Shown: piece by piece, positions 50,500 to 59,171 of the stretch | Position numbering within the stretch: position 1 is the stretch's first letter | Layout of the letters: the number at the start of each line of letters is the position of its first letter | DNA from: an uncultured Ruminococcus sp. | GTDB taxonomy: Bacteria > Bacillota > Clostridia > Oscillospirales > Ruminococcaceae | Assembly (NCBI GenBank): GCA_947629455.1 | Contig: CANRDT010000012.1 | Location: forward strand, 1 to 60,594 | Length of the DNA stretch: 60,594 bases | Reading direction: 5' to 3' | Program-made: the position numbers and the translations under genes | Notes under the pieces: model-generated | The model's input: the letters and a program-made list of their open reading frames with translations, nothing else | The model's database searches: none | Told to the model about the DNA's origin: nothing

Positions 50500-52022
50500 A
50501 TTCTCAGCATACGGTCGACCCTTCGCGCGGACGCAAGAAAAAACTGCCCTGCAAGCCAGATAACGCATATCGAAAGAAACAGCGGATCGCCCGTTTTTGT
50601 GTAAAGGGTCTGCCTGCTCTGCGTGCGCACGGGACAGGAGATAGTGCCGCTGTCGGACGTTCTCAGAGAAGTAAGCTCTTCGCCCCACGATGAGATGACT
50701 GCGGATATTCCGCAGTTTCCCGAGCGCAGGACGTATCTGCCGTTTTCGACCGCTCGGAGGATACTGTGCCTGTAGTGCGCGTATCTTGCAAAGCTTTTTC
50801 CGAACCACGAATCGTTTGTCGGGACAATGAAAAAATCGCAGCCCTGCTTTGCCTGCCTGCAAAAGACCGACGGGTATATGCTTTCAATACAGATACCGCA
50901 GCCTATCGAGTAGTCTTTGACTTTAAGCGGCGAGGAGTATTTTTCACTGCTGTTGGCGCTTATTGTGGACATACCGAAAAGCTCGGCAAAGGGTATGCTT
51001 TCGCCGAACGGCACGGTTATCTGTTTGAGATACGGGGTGCTTTTGTCCGCGTCGCGGTCAAGGGCGTAGACCGCATTGTATGTCCTGCCCTTGCTGCGGT
51101 AAAACGCTCCCGAACAGACGGTCACGTCCGATTCGTCGGCAAGCTCTATAAGCTGTGAAAATTCCTGCGAATCGCTGTCAAAGACCTTTGGCACGGCAGT
51201 CTCGGGCAGAAGTACTATATCCGCGTTTTCAAGAGTATCGGCGGAAAGCATTTTCATATAGTGCTGCGCCGCCTCCATTGCCGAGATATTGTCCTTGTCG
51301 CGTCCTGCGATGTCGTCCTGCGCTATCACCGCGTTTACGGTGTCGCCCTCTTCGGCTGAAAGCTTTTTCATTATTGATATGCGCAGGCTGCCTGCCGATA
51401 CGACTGCCGTTGTTATGAGCGCGGCGGAGAGTATGCAGGCGGCTGAGCCTGCCGCGGAAGGTCTTTTCAGCGCGGCGTATGCGATCAAGCCGTTTATTAT
51501 AAGTATCACCGCCGTTACGCCCTTCGCTCCGAAAATACCTGCGGTCTGTATGAACTGCGTCCAGTAGACGACGGACAGCGCGGCTGACGACCACGGGAAT
51601 GACAGCAAGGGGACGTTTTCGCACAGCCATTCCCCTATGCAATATAACGCCGTAAAACTGAAAATATCCCATATCCTGCCAGTTCTGATACGTTCGAGAA
51701 AGCAGACAGGCAGACAGACGAGCAGCGTGAGCCAGAGCGCAAGAAGTATTGTGACTGCAATGCAGACTAAGATACCGATAACGGCAGGCAGAGCCATAAG
51801 ACGGTAAACGGTGAGGATAAACGAGCAGGATGTCAGCTGTGAAAAGAATACAAAGATATGCCAGCTTTTCAGCCGTCCGAGTCTGCCGCCGAATATTCTT
51901 TTGTTACTGAAAACGCTGTAAAACATCGGCGTATAGACAACGAGTGCAAGCGGCGGCGCGTTAAGGCAGGTCTGCAATGCTCCGGCTGCCGCTGCGGAAA
52001 GAATGATCATCAGCGCGGTCAA
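50496..52022 (-). CDS. lnt: Apolipoprotein N-acyltransferase
   Basis: 508 residues. The N-terminal part (1-about 215) has six or more membrane segments, the rest is a nitrilase-like domain outside the membrane. Catalytic triad visible: Glu274 (LLPETAVP), Lys333 (YLKQITVPFGESIPF) and Cys378 (GCGICIES), the spacing of known Lnt enzymes. Transfers a third fatty acid to lipoproteins. The gene is unusual for a Gram-positive, although annotated in some Clostridia. Lipoprotein genes in this window (SGNH, solute-binding protein) are possible clients. Confidence 0.88.
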   Translation of the reverse strand: MTALMIILSAAAAGALQTCLNAPPLALVVYTPMFYSVFSNKRIFGGRLGRLKSWHIFVFFSQLTSCSFILTVYRLMALPAVIGILVCIAVTILLALWLTLLVCLPVCFLERIRTGRIWDIFSFTALYCIGEWLCENVPLLSFPWSSAALSVVYWTQFIQTAGIFGAKGVTAVILIINGLIAYAALKRPSAAGSAACILSAALITTAVVSAGSLRISIMKKLSAEEGDTVNAVIAQDDIAGRDKDNISAMEAAQHYMKMLSADTLENADIVLLPETAVPKVFDSDSQEFSQLIELADESDVTVCSGAFYRSKGRTYNAVYALDRDADKSTPYLKQITVPFGESIPFAELFGMSTISANSSEKYSSPLKVKDYSIGCGICIESIYPSVFCRQAKQGCDFFIVPTNDSWFGKSFARYAHYRHSILRAVENGRYVLRSGNCGISAVISSWGEELTSLRTSDSGTISCPVRTQSRQTLYTKTGDPLFLSICVIWLAGQFFLASARRVDRMLRI

Positions 52023-52150
52023 ATTGGTACAGCCTCCGTTCCTTTTCGGGTAAATGTACGTCTTATGAGATTATTCCCCGACGGAGGAAAAATATACTGC
52101 CCCGACGGGCGCATAATTATCAAAAATACCTTACGGAAGATCCAGAGGAG

Positions 52151-53491
52151 ATGATGTTGTTGGAACTGAAAATACCCGATTTTGCGGACAAAGTATTGCA
52201 AATGCTGAAAAACGGCGGATTTGAGGCTTATTTTGTCGGCGGCTGCGTCCGCGACAGCGTTCTCGGAAGAATACCGCACGACTGGGATATATGCACTGAT
52301 GCCCGTCCCGATGAAATGAAAAATGTCTTTGAAGGTCTTCATACCGAGGAGATCGGCATAAGACACGGAACTCTCACGGTCTTTTCGGACAACAAGCCGG
52401 TGGAGGTCACGACATACCGCTGCGACGGTGAATACAGCGACCACCGCTCCCCCGATAAGGTCAGCTTTGTGAGCGATCTGAAAAGCGATATTATGCGCAG
52501 GGACTTTACCGTAAACGCTATGTGCTATGATCCGAAAAACGGTCTGACGGATATTGTCGGAGGTGAGGAGGACGCAAAAAACGGCATTATCCGCTGCGTC
52601 GGAGAACCCTCCCTGCGTTTTGAAGAGGACGCTCTGCGGATAATGCGTGCGCTGAGATTTTCGGCGGTACTTGGATTTGAGATAGAAAAAAACACCTGCG
52701 CCGCAATGTGGGAGAAAAAACATCTTCTGGAATATATTTCCGCACAGAGGATATTTTCCGAACTTTCGGGATTGCTCTGCGGAGCATATGCGGCTGACGT
52801 TTTAAGGGAATACGGCGGTATCATTGCCGTGATAATTCCCGAAATAAGCAGATGTTTCGGCTTTGAACAGCATAATCCGCATCATATGTACGACGTGTGG
52901 ACTCACATATGCAAAAGCGTTGAGATATGCCGCCCCGAGCGCGATATAAGGCTCACAATGCTGCTGCACGATATTGCAAAGCCGCTGTGCGCCGTAATGG
53001 ACGAAAACGGAACGGGGCATTTCAAGGGACATCAGCAGATGGGAGCGGAGCTTGCATACGGCATACTGAAACGGCTGTGCTGTCCGAACGATGTGACGGA
53101 GCGCGTATGCGGACTTATCAGGGAGCACGACGACCGTATTCCGGTAGAGCGCGGCGCGGTGAAGAGATTTATTGCAAAATACGGCTATGATTTCTTTATG
53201 GATTATCTGGAGGTGCGCAGGGCGGACACCTACGCACAGTCGGAATATCTGCGTGAAGAAAAGCTGAGAGATCTTGACAGCCTTGCTGCTATCGCGATAC
53301 GGCTTGAGGAGGAAAACGCCTGCCTGACAACGGCGCAGCTTGCCGTCGGCGGAGAGGATATGCTCTCGCTCGGACTTAGCGGAAAAGCGGTCGGAGAGGC
53401 TCTGCGCGGCGCTCTCGGCGCGGTTATTTCCGAGGAAATAAAAAACGAACGTGAAGAAATACTAAGATATGTAAAGGATAATTTTCTATGA
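52151..53491 (+). CDS. cca: CCA tRNA nucleotidyltransferase
   Basis: 446 residues. Class II nucleotidyltransferase head: FVGGCVRDSVLGRIPHDWDICTDARPDEM (the DxD metal pair is in HDWDICTD), RRDFTVNAMCYD and RFEEDALRIMRALRFSAVLGF. Then an HD domain (HHMYDVWTHICKSVEIC, LLHDIAKPLC, HQQMGAELAYGI), which gives phosphodiesterase activity in many members. Adds CCA to tRNA 3' ends or repairs it. GGAGATG precedes the start; two ATGs and a TTG are close together there. Confidence 0.95.
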   Translation: MMLLELKIPDFADKVLQMLKNGGFEAYFVGGCVRDSVLGRIPHDWDICTDARPDEMKNVFEGLHTEEIGIRHGTLTVFSDNKPVEVTTYRCDGEYSDHRSPDKVSFVSDLKSDIMRRDFTVNAMCYDPKNGLTDIVGGEEDAKNGIIRCVGEPSLRFEEDALRIMRALRFSAVLGFEIEKNTCAAMWEKKHLLEYISAQRIFSELSGLLCGAYAADVLREYGGIIAVIIPEISRCFGFEQHNPHHMYDVWTHICKSVEICRPERDIRLTMLLHDIAKPLCAVMDENGTGHFKGHQQMGAELAYGILKRLCCPNDVTERVCGLIREHDDRIPVERGAVKRFIAKYGYDFFMDYLEVRRADTYAQSEYLREEKLRDLDSLAAIAIRLEEENACLTTAQLAVGGEDMLSLGLSGKAVGEALRGALGAVISEEIKNEREEILRYVKDNFL

Positions 53492-53979
53492 ACTCAAAAA
53501 TAAGGACGGTAGTTTTCGCGCTGCTGACTGTGGTGTGGTGCGTGCTGATATTCGGCTTTTCCTCCGAAAACGGCGAGGAATCGGGAAAGACGAGCGAAAA
53601 GATAGTCATAAAGGTCTATGAAGTGACCATGCCTGAATTTCACGAGCTGCCGCAGGAGGAGCAGAGAAGTCTTATAGAGGAATTGCAGTTCTACGTCCGC
53701 AAAGCGGCGCATTTTTCACTGTATTTCATACTCGGTTCTCTCGCGTGGCAGAGCTTTTGTCTGTTTCGCGGAAAATTCCCGAGAGGTGCGCTCGCAGTCG
53801 CTTTTTCCTTTTTGTACGCCTGCGCGGACGAATTTCATCAGAGCCTTGTGCCCGACAGAGGACCCTCATGGCGCGATGTTCTGATAGATACCGGCGGCGC
53901 GCTCACGGGAGTACTCTTTTCTACGCTTGCCGCTGTCGTGATAATGCATATAATAAATAAAAAACGCCGCAGTCGGTGA
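53488..53979 (+). CDS. VanZ family membrane protein
   Basis: 163 residues. VanZ-like: WCVLIFGFSSENGEES at the first membrane segment, then RKAAHFSLYFILGSL, CADEFHQSLVPDRGPSWRDVLIDTGGALTGV, the three conserved motifs. Four membrane segments. Overlaps cca by ATGA. VanZ itself gives low-level teicoplanin resistance; relatives like this one are common and mostly of unknown role. Confidence 0.9.
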   Translation: MNSKIRTVVFALLTVVWCVLIFGFSSENGEESGKTSEKIVIKVYEVTMPEFHELPQEEQRSLIEELQFYVRKAAHFSLYFILGSLAWQSFCLFRGKFPRGALAVAFSFLYACADEFHQSLVPDRGPSWRDVLIDTGGALTGVLFSTLAAVVIMHIINKKRRSR

Positions 53980-53984
53980 GAAAA

Positions 53985-54120
53985 TTTTGAAATTTTATGT
54001 AAGTATTTAGTATTTTTTACAGGTTCAAGCTTATTTTCGGGTTATTTTTCCTCGCCGTTGGCGAGGAAAAATAATTTAATGGTATATTCTCCGCCGTTGG
54101 CGAAGTCCTCCCGGACGGGG
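53985..54120 (-). mobile_element. MITE-like element, truncated copy P4 (inverted)
   Basis: Starts with the AAATTTTATGTAAGTATTTA arm of the element at 53992 and has both inner hairpins, the first reduced (TTATTTTTCCTCGCC-GTT-GGCGAGG) and the second only half kept (TATATTCTCCGCCG). Ends at about 54110 against unrelated sequence (GAAGTCCTCCCGGACGGGG). Confidence 0.7.
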
Positions 54121-54268
54121 TATTTCCGCCCGTCCACGGTGCATACCGCTCCGGCTTTATAAATGGGGCGGAGAAAGTTTTTTGCGTTTTATTGTTTTCC
54201 TCACCAACGAGTAAAAAAACAGCTTTCGGAAAACTTATCTCCGTGAGCCGCAGGCGCAAAATAAGAAT

Positions 54269-54300
54269 ATCCCCGTTTTGCTTTGAAACGGGGATTGTTT
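54269..54300. terminator. Terminator after the sensor kinase gene
   Basis: ATCCCCGTTT and AAACGGGGAT (54269-54295) with T-rich sequence on both sides. Between the convergent vanZ and histidine kinase genes, it suits the kinase on the minus strand. Confidence 0.7.
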
Positions 54301-54324
54301 TATATATCTGTACAAAAAAACGGA

Positions 54325-55386
54325 CTAATCTTTTATCGGTAAAAAGACCGTGAAAATAGTTCCCTTGCCCTTTTGCGAATCGACGCGTATAGTGCCGCTG
54401 CAAAGCTCGATTATGCGTTTTACGAGCGGCAGTCCGAGACCGTTGCCTTCGCTTGCGTGGGCGGAATCTCCCTGATAGAATCTTTCAAAAATGTGGTGGA
54501 TAGTGTTTTCGTCCATTCCCTCGCCGTTGTCGGTCACATCAACGCGCACACGGTCGGCTCTGAGCGATGCGCATACGGATATTGTGGAGTTGTCAAAGCT
54601 GTATTTTATGGCGTTGCCGATGATGTTTACCCACGCCTGCGACAGCATTTCCTGATTGCCGTGATAGGGTATGGAGGGCAGATCGAGGTCGAAATCTATG
54701 TTTTTCGCCGTCCACTGCTTTTCGAGCAGCAGTATGCAGGAGCGCAGCTGTTCGTCAAGATAAAAATCGCTGCTGTCCGTGATATACTGCTGATTTTCAA
54801 GCTTGTTGAGCATAAGGATATTGGAGGACAGCTTTGTCAGCCGTCTGGACTCGGAGATGATTATATCTATATATTCCGTCCGCTTTTCGGGCGGCAGGGA
54901 ATCTTTTTTCAGCTGAGAGGCAAATCCCTGAATTGAAACGATCGGCGTTCTGAATTCGTGGGAAAAGCTGTTTATAAAGTCGCTGCGGAACATTTCTATT
55001 CCGCCAAGCTCCTCCACCATACGGTTAAAGCTGCCGATAAGCGCGGACATCTCGCCGTAAGAGCCGTCGGGCGGAACGCGCACCGAAAAATCCCCCTGCT
55101 CCACCGCTTTCATAGCTTTTCTGATATTTTCCAGATGACGTATTACCGTTCGGTTTATAGCGGAACAGATGAGTGCGCCAAGAGCGGTACTTACAAGTAT
55201 AAACAGCATAACAAGCATAAACGGAGCCAATTTTCCCGGGAAATATCCGAATAACCCGAAAATGTGCATTACCGCGAACACGATAACGCCCGTCACGATG
55301 ATTATGGTAAACACCATTGAAACTACGCAGACGAACAGGGAGCGGTTCCTGCGGAAAAATATCCCTGCCGACGATCTCTTATTCAT
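54325..55386 (-). CDS. Sensor histidine kinase
   Basis: 353 residues. Two membrane segments (about 18-40 and 54-76) with a very short external loop, a HAMP domain (INRTVIRHLENIRKAMKAVEQGDFSVRV), a DHp domain with the H-box FSHEFRTPIVSIQGFA (His143), and an ATPase domain with N-box NIIGNAIKYS, G1 DNGEGMD, F and G2 GNGLGLPLV. With almost no sensor domain it probably reads a membrane signal or a partner. The start overlaps the response regulator by 8 nt. Confidence 0.95.
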   Translation of the reverse strand: MNKRSSAGIFFRRNRSLFVCVVSMVFTIIIVTGVIVFAVMHIFGLFGYFPGKLAPFMLVMLFILVSTALGALICSAINRTVIRHLENIRKAMKAVEQGDFSVRVPPDGSYGEMSALIGSFNRMVEELGGIEMFRSDFINSFSHEFRTPIVSIQGFASQLKKDSLPPEKRTEYIDIIISESRRLTKLSSNILMLNKLENQQYITDSSDFYLDEQLRSCILLLEKQWTAKNIDFDLDLPSIPYHGNQEMLSQAWVNIIGNAIKYSFDNSTISVCASLRADRVRVDVTDNGEGMDENTIHHIFERFYQGDSAHASEGNGLGLPLVKRIIELCSGTIRVDSQKGKGTIFTVFLPIKD

Positions 55387-56056
55387 GCTTTTTCACCGCC
55401 TTATAGCCAAGCCCCCTGACGGTGACTATCTCAAAATCCCCGTTGCCCTTAAAGCGTTCTCTCAGGCGGTTTATATGTACGTCTACCGTCCGTTCGTCAG
55501 AATTTGACGACATATCCCATATTTCGTCAATAAGCTGTCTGCGAGTAAATATCTTGTTCGGATAGGAAAGCAGCTTATATACAAGCATAAATTCCTTGGG
55601 CGGCAGCTCCGACGTACTGCCGTTTACCGAAACTGTCAGCTCGTCGTAACTGAAAGTCGTGCCGCCGACGGTTATCCTGCGTTCGTTTGCGATCTGTGAG
55701 CGTCTGAGCAGAGCGGACACCCTCAGCAAAAGCTCCTCCTCATCGACGGGCTTGACCATATAATCGTCCGCGCCGATAGTGAAAGCCTGCTTTTTGTCGG
55801 ATATGCTCTCCTTTGCCGTCACCATTATTATCGGTATGCTTATGCCGTTTTCGCGCAGCATTTTTGTAAACGCATAACCGTCCATCACGGGCATCATAAT
55901 ATCCGCTATCACAAGATCAATATGTTTGTTATCCATAATTTCAAGAGCCTTTTCGCCGTTGCAGGCGGTAACGGCGACATAGCCGTTTTCCTCCAGAACG
56001 TCCGCAGTAAGCCTTCTTGAATTGTTGTCGTCCTCCACCACAAGTATATTGAACAT
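55379..56056 (-). CDS. OmpR-family response regulator
   Basis: 225 residues from the ATG at 56056 (AAAGG 9 nt upstream); an ATG two codons earlier is too close to that site. Receiver domain with Asp9-Asp10, phospho-acceptor Asp52 (VIADIMMPVMDG), Thr/Lys in VTAKES, then a winged helix (LPPKEFMLVYKLLSYPNKIFTRRQLIDEIWDMSSNSDERTVDVHINRLRERF). Works with the kinase that follows in the operon. Confidence 0.95.
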   Translation of the reverse strand: MFNILVVEDDNNSRRLTADVLEENGYVAVTACNGEKALEIMDNKHIDLVIADIMMPVMDGYAFTKMLRENGISIPIIMVTAKESISDKKQAFTIGADDYMVKPVDEEELLLRVSALLRRSQIANERRITVGGTTFSYDELTVSVNGSTSELPPKEFMLVYKLLSYPNKIFTRRQLIDEIWDMSSNSDERTVDVHINRLRERFKGNGDFEIVTVRGLGYKAVKKHE

Positions 56057-56344
56057 TATCATCAGCCTTTCGTCATCACGAAAATCAATTTCAGTGTTAT
56101 TTTCCCCACCTGCGTGGGAAAAACAACTTTCGGGAAAGTTTATCGGTATTTTGAAAATTGATCTTCGTATTTCGTCATCTGCATGCCGTATAGATCATTC
56201 AAAAACAAGTATACCTCATATTTATTAACTGCGTATAAACAAAATGCTCCGGCCGCCGCAGACTATCGGCTGTCCGCGGCGGTCGGATATAATATATGGG
56301 GGATTTTAAGAAGAAATCTTATTTTGCAATACTGCACGGATCAC
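56057..56344. other. Upstream region of the two-component operon
   Basis: No gene seen. It holds AAAATCAATTTCAGTG (56083) and a GTTATTTTCCCCACC-TGC-GTGGGAAAAACAAC palindrome (about 56097-56127), then AAAATTGATCTTC (56154), all related to the MITE-like element ends and hairpins. I could not pick a convincing promoter. Confidence 0.55.
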
Positions 56345-56552
56345 GGAAATCAATTTTTAAATTTTAAGTAAGCATTTTAATATATTTTACTTGCCAATGC
56401 AGACTTTTGGGTTATTTTTCCTCCGCCAGCGGCGGAGGAAAAATAATTTAATGTTATATTCTCCGCCTGCGGCGGAGAATATAACAAAAATCTCGTCTGA
56501 CTGAGCAAAATATAATTATAAGAATAAAAACACTCCTATAAAATTGAATTCC
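56345..56552 (-). mobile_element. MITE-like element, full copy P3 (208 bp, inverted)
   Basis: Begins GGAAATCAATTTTTAAATTT and ends AAAATTGAATTCC, the same length as P1 and readable as its complement along the whole element, with most changes in the loops. The terminal repeats extend into the flanks here as CACGGAA and TTCCGTG. Both inner hairpins are perfect. Confidence 0.8.
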
Positions 56553-56579
56553 GTGTGCACGGATAGGAAACGAAAAGCG

Positions 56580-57314
56580 CTATTTGTTGGTGTTGGGGTT
56601 GATATAGGTTATCGGGTCTATCCAGCTGCCGTTTCTCTTTACGCCGAAATGCAGGTGCGACGCCTCCGCCGCCTCGATCTGAGCCGTATCGCCCACCGAG
56701 CCTATCACCTGACCCGACTCCACCTTATCGCCCTCCTCAACGGTCACCGCTTTGGAAAGATTGTAGTAATGTCCCTCGATGCCGTTGCCGTGGTCAATGG
56801 TGATACAGCAGCCCCAGAGGGGATCTTCCCAGATCTTTGTGACTTCGCCGCGGTTCATTGCCTTGACCTGCGAGCCGGTGTCTGCGGCGATGTCCGCTCC
56901 GTCGTGAGTTTTCCATACATGAAGAGTATCCGACTTGACCAGATCGCCGTTGCTGAACGGGTTGATGACTTCGCCGTTTACCGGCATAACGTTTGGCTGG
57001 GTGGACATATACTCCTGCTTATCTTCGGCGGCGGAGCTGTCGTTTTCATCTTTATCTGTCCTGTCGGCGGCTGAGGAGAGGTCGTTTTCCTCTTCCTTTT
57101 TTACGCCCTCCGTCTTTTCGTCCACCTGCTGTTCTACACGGGAGACAGCCGTATCGGGGATAGAAAATGTCAGATCGTCGTTTATTCTGTCCACGGCTTT
57201 GTTGTACGCCGCTACTCCCGCTCCTGCCACGGCGATGATACAGGCTCCGAGCGTGATGTAGATACCCTTGCCGCCGATCAGTTTGTGAAGTCTTGTGTTT
57301 TTGATATTTTTCAT
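56580..57314 (-). CDS. SpoIIQ-like M23 (LytM) domain protein
   Basis: 244 residues. Short cytoplasmic N-terminus, one membrane segment (about 18-36), an acidic linker (60-105) and an M23 domain. Metal-site residues are present: His137 and Asp141 in THDGADI, and His220/His222 in SHLHFGV, so unlike Bacillus SpoIIQ it may be an active endopeptidase, as in Clostridium. The segment NPFSNGDLVKSDTLHVWKTHDGADIAADTG matches SpoIIQ proteins, which link forespore and mother cell through SpoIIIAH during engulfment. No sporulation genes adjoin it. Confidence 0.82.
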   Translation of the reverse strand: MKNIKNTRLHKLIGGKGIYITLGACIIAVAGAGVAAYNKAVDRINDDLTFSIPDTAVSRVEQQVDEKTEGVKKEEENDLSSAADRTDKDENDSSAAEDKQEYMSTQPNVMPVNGEVINPFSNGDLVKSDTLHVWKTHDGADIAADTGSQVKAMNRGEVTKIWEDPLWGCCITIDHGNGIEGHYYNLSKAVTVEEGDKVESGQVIGSVGDTAQIEAAEASHLHFGVKRNGSWIDPITYINPNTNK

Positions 57315-57518
57315 AATATCTTTCCTTTCGTCTGTTAATAGCCGATGTGGTGCGCGGTTTTTCCGCAGTTCCTATGCTATCGGGAATGCATAAGTCCTTT
57401 GCCGTTATTGTTGACAAATTATTCTTGCTTATTCATTAATTTAAAGGAATTTTTCCCACGAGTTGGGTATAGTAAAAAACATACGAAAACATAAGCCGTG
57501 ATTTGTGCGTTATGCACA

Positions 57519-57547
57519 TTGGAAGAAATGCAAAAATATGTTATAAT
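57519..57547 (+). promoter_or_regulatory. Promoter of the LacI-type gene
   Basis: TTGGAA at 57519-57524, 17-bp spacer, TATAAT at 57542-57547; 37 nt before the start. Confidence 0.75.
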
Positions 57548-57583
57548 TTAAATAAGTATTATTATTTTAAAGGGGATACCGTT

Positions 57584-58579
57584 ATGAGCGTTACCATAAA
57601 AGATGTGGCGAGAGAGGCAGGAGTTTCCGTTGCGACTGTTTCAAGAGTATTGAACGGAAGTGCGAATGTATCGGAAAGTTCCGCAAAGCTTGTGCGCGAA
57701 ACTATAGAAAGGCTCAATTATTCTCCGAATTTTTTGGGACGAAATCTGCGCAAATGCGCCACGAATGTGATACTGGTGATCATGCCTACGGCGGATCATT
57801 CGCTGTATATGAAGATCGTCGCCGGTATGCAGGAATATGCGAACAAGGTCGGTTACGACATTATCTCCGCGTCGTCAAACGCCACAAATTCGGTGGAGGT
57901 GCGGCAGATGAATATGCTCTTTAACCGCACGGTAGACGGAGTGGTGCTGCTGGGGACTTCTTATGACGCTCAGACGCTCAACAAGCTTGCGGAGAATTAC
58001 GATATTGCGCTATGCTGCGAAAGCGTCGAGGGGGCGAATGTTCTTACCGTGACAGTTGACGATGAGCAGGCAGGTTACGACGCGGTATGCGCTTTGCTGA
58101 AAAAGGGACACAGGCGGATAGCTTTTATCGGCGCGGATTATACCGCCGTTTCATCTTCAAAGAGAGAAAGCGGCTATCTTAGGGCGCTGAGGGAGCACGG
58201 CATACCCGTAACGGAGGAATATATATATAAAAACACCTACGACTGTGAAAACGGTGCGCTTGCCATGGAAAAGTTCCTGTCGCTCGAAGAACCTCCCGAG
58301 GCGGTGTTTGCCGTTTCGGATATTCTCGCGATGAGCGCGATCCGCAAGGCGTGTGAAATGGGGAAGACGGTGGGAAAGGATATTTCCGTTATCGGCTTTG
58401 ACAATATTACTATGTGCGAGATGATGAATCCCACACTTTCGACCGTCGAGCAGCCCTGTTCAAAAATGGGGGAGCTTGTGGTACGCAGGCTTATAGATAA
58501 TTTTTCCTCGGCAAACAAGGATAATCGTTATTATACTATCGCTCACAGGGTCATTCTGAGGGAATCGACAGGCGACTGA
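57584..58579 (+). CDS. LacI family transcriptional regulator
   Basis: 331 residues from the ATG at 57584; the open frame to the left crosses the promoter. HTH TIKDVAREAGVSVATVSRVLNGSANVSESS (3-32) is typical, with hinge helix LNYSPNFLGRNLR, then a periplasmic-binding-type sugar-sensing domain (MPTADHSLYMKIVAGMQEYANKVGYD to the end). Probably controls the sugar ABC transporter whose binding protein begins 590 bp downstream. Confidence 0.94.
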   Translation: MSVTIKDVAREAGVSVATVSRVLNGSANVSESSAKLVRETIERLNYSPNFLGRNLRKCATNVILVIMPTADHSLYMKIVAGMQEYANKVGYDIISASSNATNSVEVRQMNMLFNRTVDGVVLLGTSYDAQTLNKLAENYDIALCCESVEGANVLTVTVDDEQAGYDAVCALLKKGHRRIAFIGADYTAVSSSKRESGYLRALREHGIPVTEEYIYKNTYDCENGALAMEKFLSLEEPPEAVFAVSDILAMSAIRKACEMGKTVGKDISVIGFDNITMCEMMNPTLSTVEQPCSKMGELVVRRLIDNFSSANKDNRYYTIAHRVILRESTGD

Positions 58580-58604
58580 GAGGTGTTATTTTACCCCAAG
58601 TGGG

Positions 58605-58945
58605 GGGTTCAATGCTCCGCAGATCGATTTCACGCTCTGAATTTAGTTCGATAAGTAGTGGGAAATCAAGAAAAGGTTTTCGGTCAAGCCTTTTCCTTAA
58701 AAAGGCTGCCCTCCCGGGCGGGGCAATGCGCCCTCTGCCGTGTGCGGAGCGGTCAAGCCTTGGAAATCGGGCGGTTAGAATTTATTGTCACGCAAAAATC
58801 ACATTGACCATTTCTTACTTCTGTCCTCTTACCTCTTACTTCTAAATGCGGCAGCTACGCACCTATTGCCGAAAATATTGCGGATATAATTTAAATGCTA
58901 TTCTCCCCAAGGGGGGGGAGAACAGCATTATCCAAATCTTGCCGC
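58605..58945. repeat. Modular interspersed repeat, copy R8 (short form)
   Basis: GATTTCACGCTCTGAATTTA flank (58626), AAAAGGTTTTCGGTCAAGCC arm (58670), CCCTCCCGGGCGGGGC hairpin, CTTGGAAATCGGGCGG, a TTACTTC/TTACCTC heptamer tract (58812-58843), CGCACCTATTGCCG (58858) and a TTCTCCCC-AAGG-GGGGGAGAA palindrome (58903-58923). It shares the short GC hairpin and CTTGGAAATC joint with R2 and R3. Confidence 0.85.
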
Positions 58946-59054
58946 TGCAAAAACCGACGGACAGTGAATTGGTATAAATATACAACTATCGACATTTCCG
59001 TTTGTGCAGAATAAATAAAAATGCCGCTTGCGGCTTTTTCAGCAAAACGATTTA

Positions 59055-59083
59055 TTGACAACGATTACATCGCGTGATATAAT
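59055..59083 (+). promoter_or_regulatory. Promoter of the sugar transporter operon
   Basis: TTGACA at 59055-59060, 17-bp spacer, TATAAT at 59078-59083, both perfect. The spacer contains CGAT-TAC-ATCG (59062-59072), a small inverted repeat that may be the site of the upstream LacI-type regulator. Confidence 0.85.
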
Positions 59084-59171
59084 ATATTTGTATTTTATTT
59101 CAGAATTTGAAAGTCCGTCGTGCGGACGTGCGCTGTCCGACGATACGGAAAATAAGAAGGAGGTTATTTTT

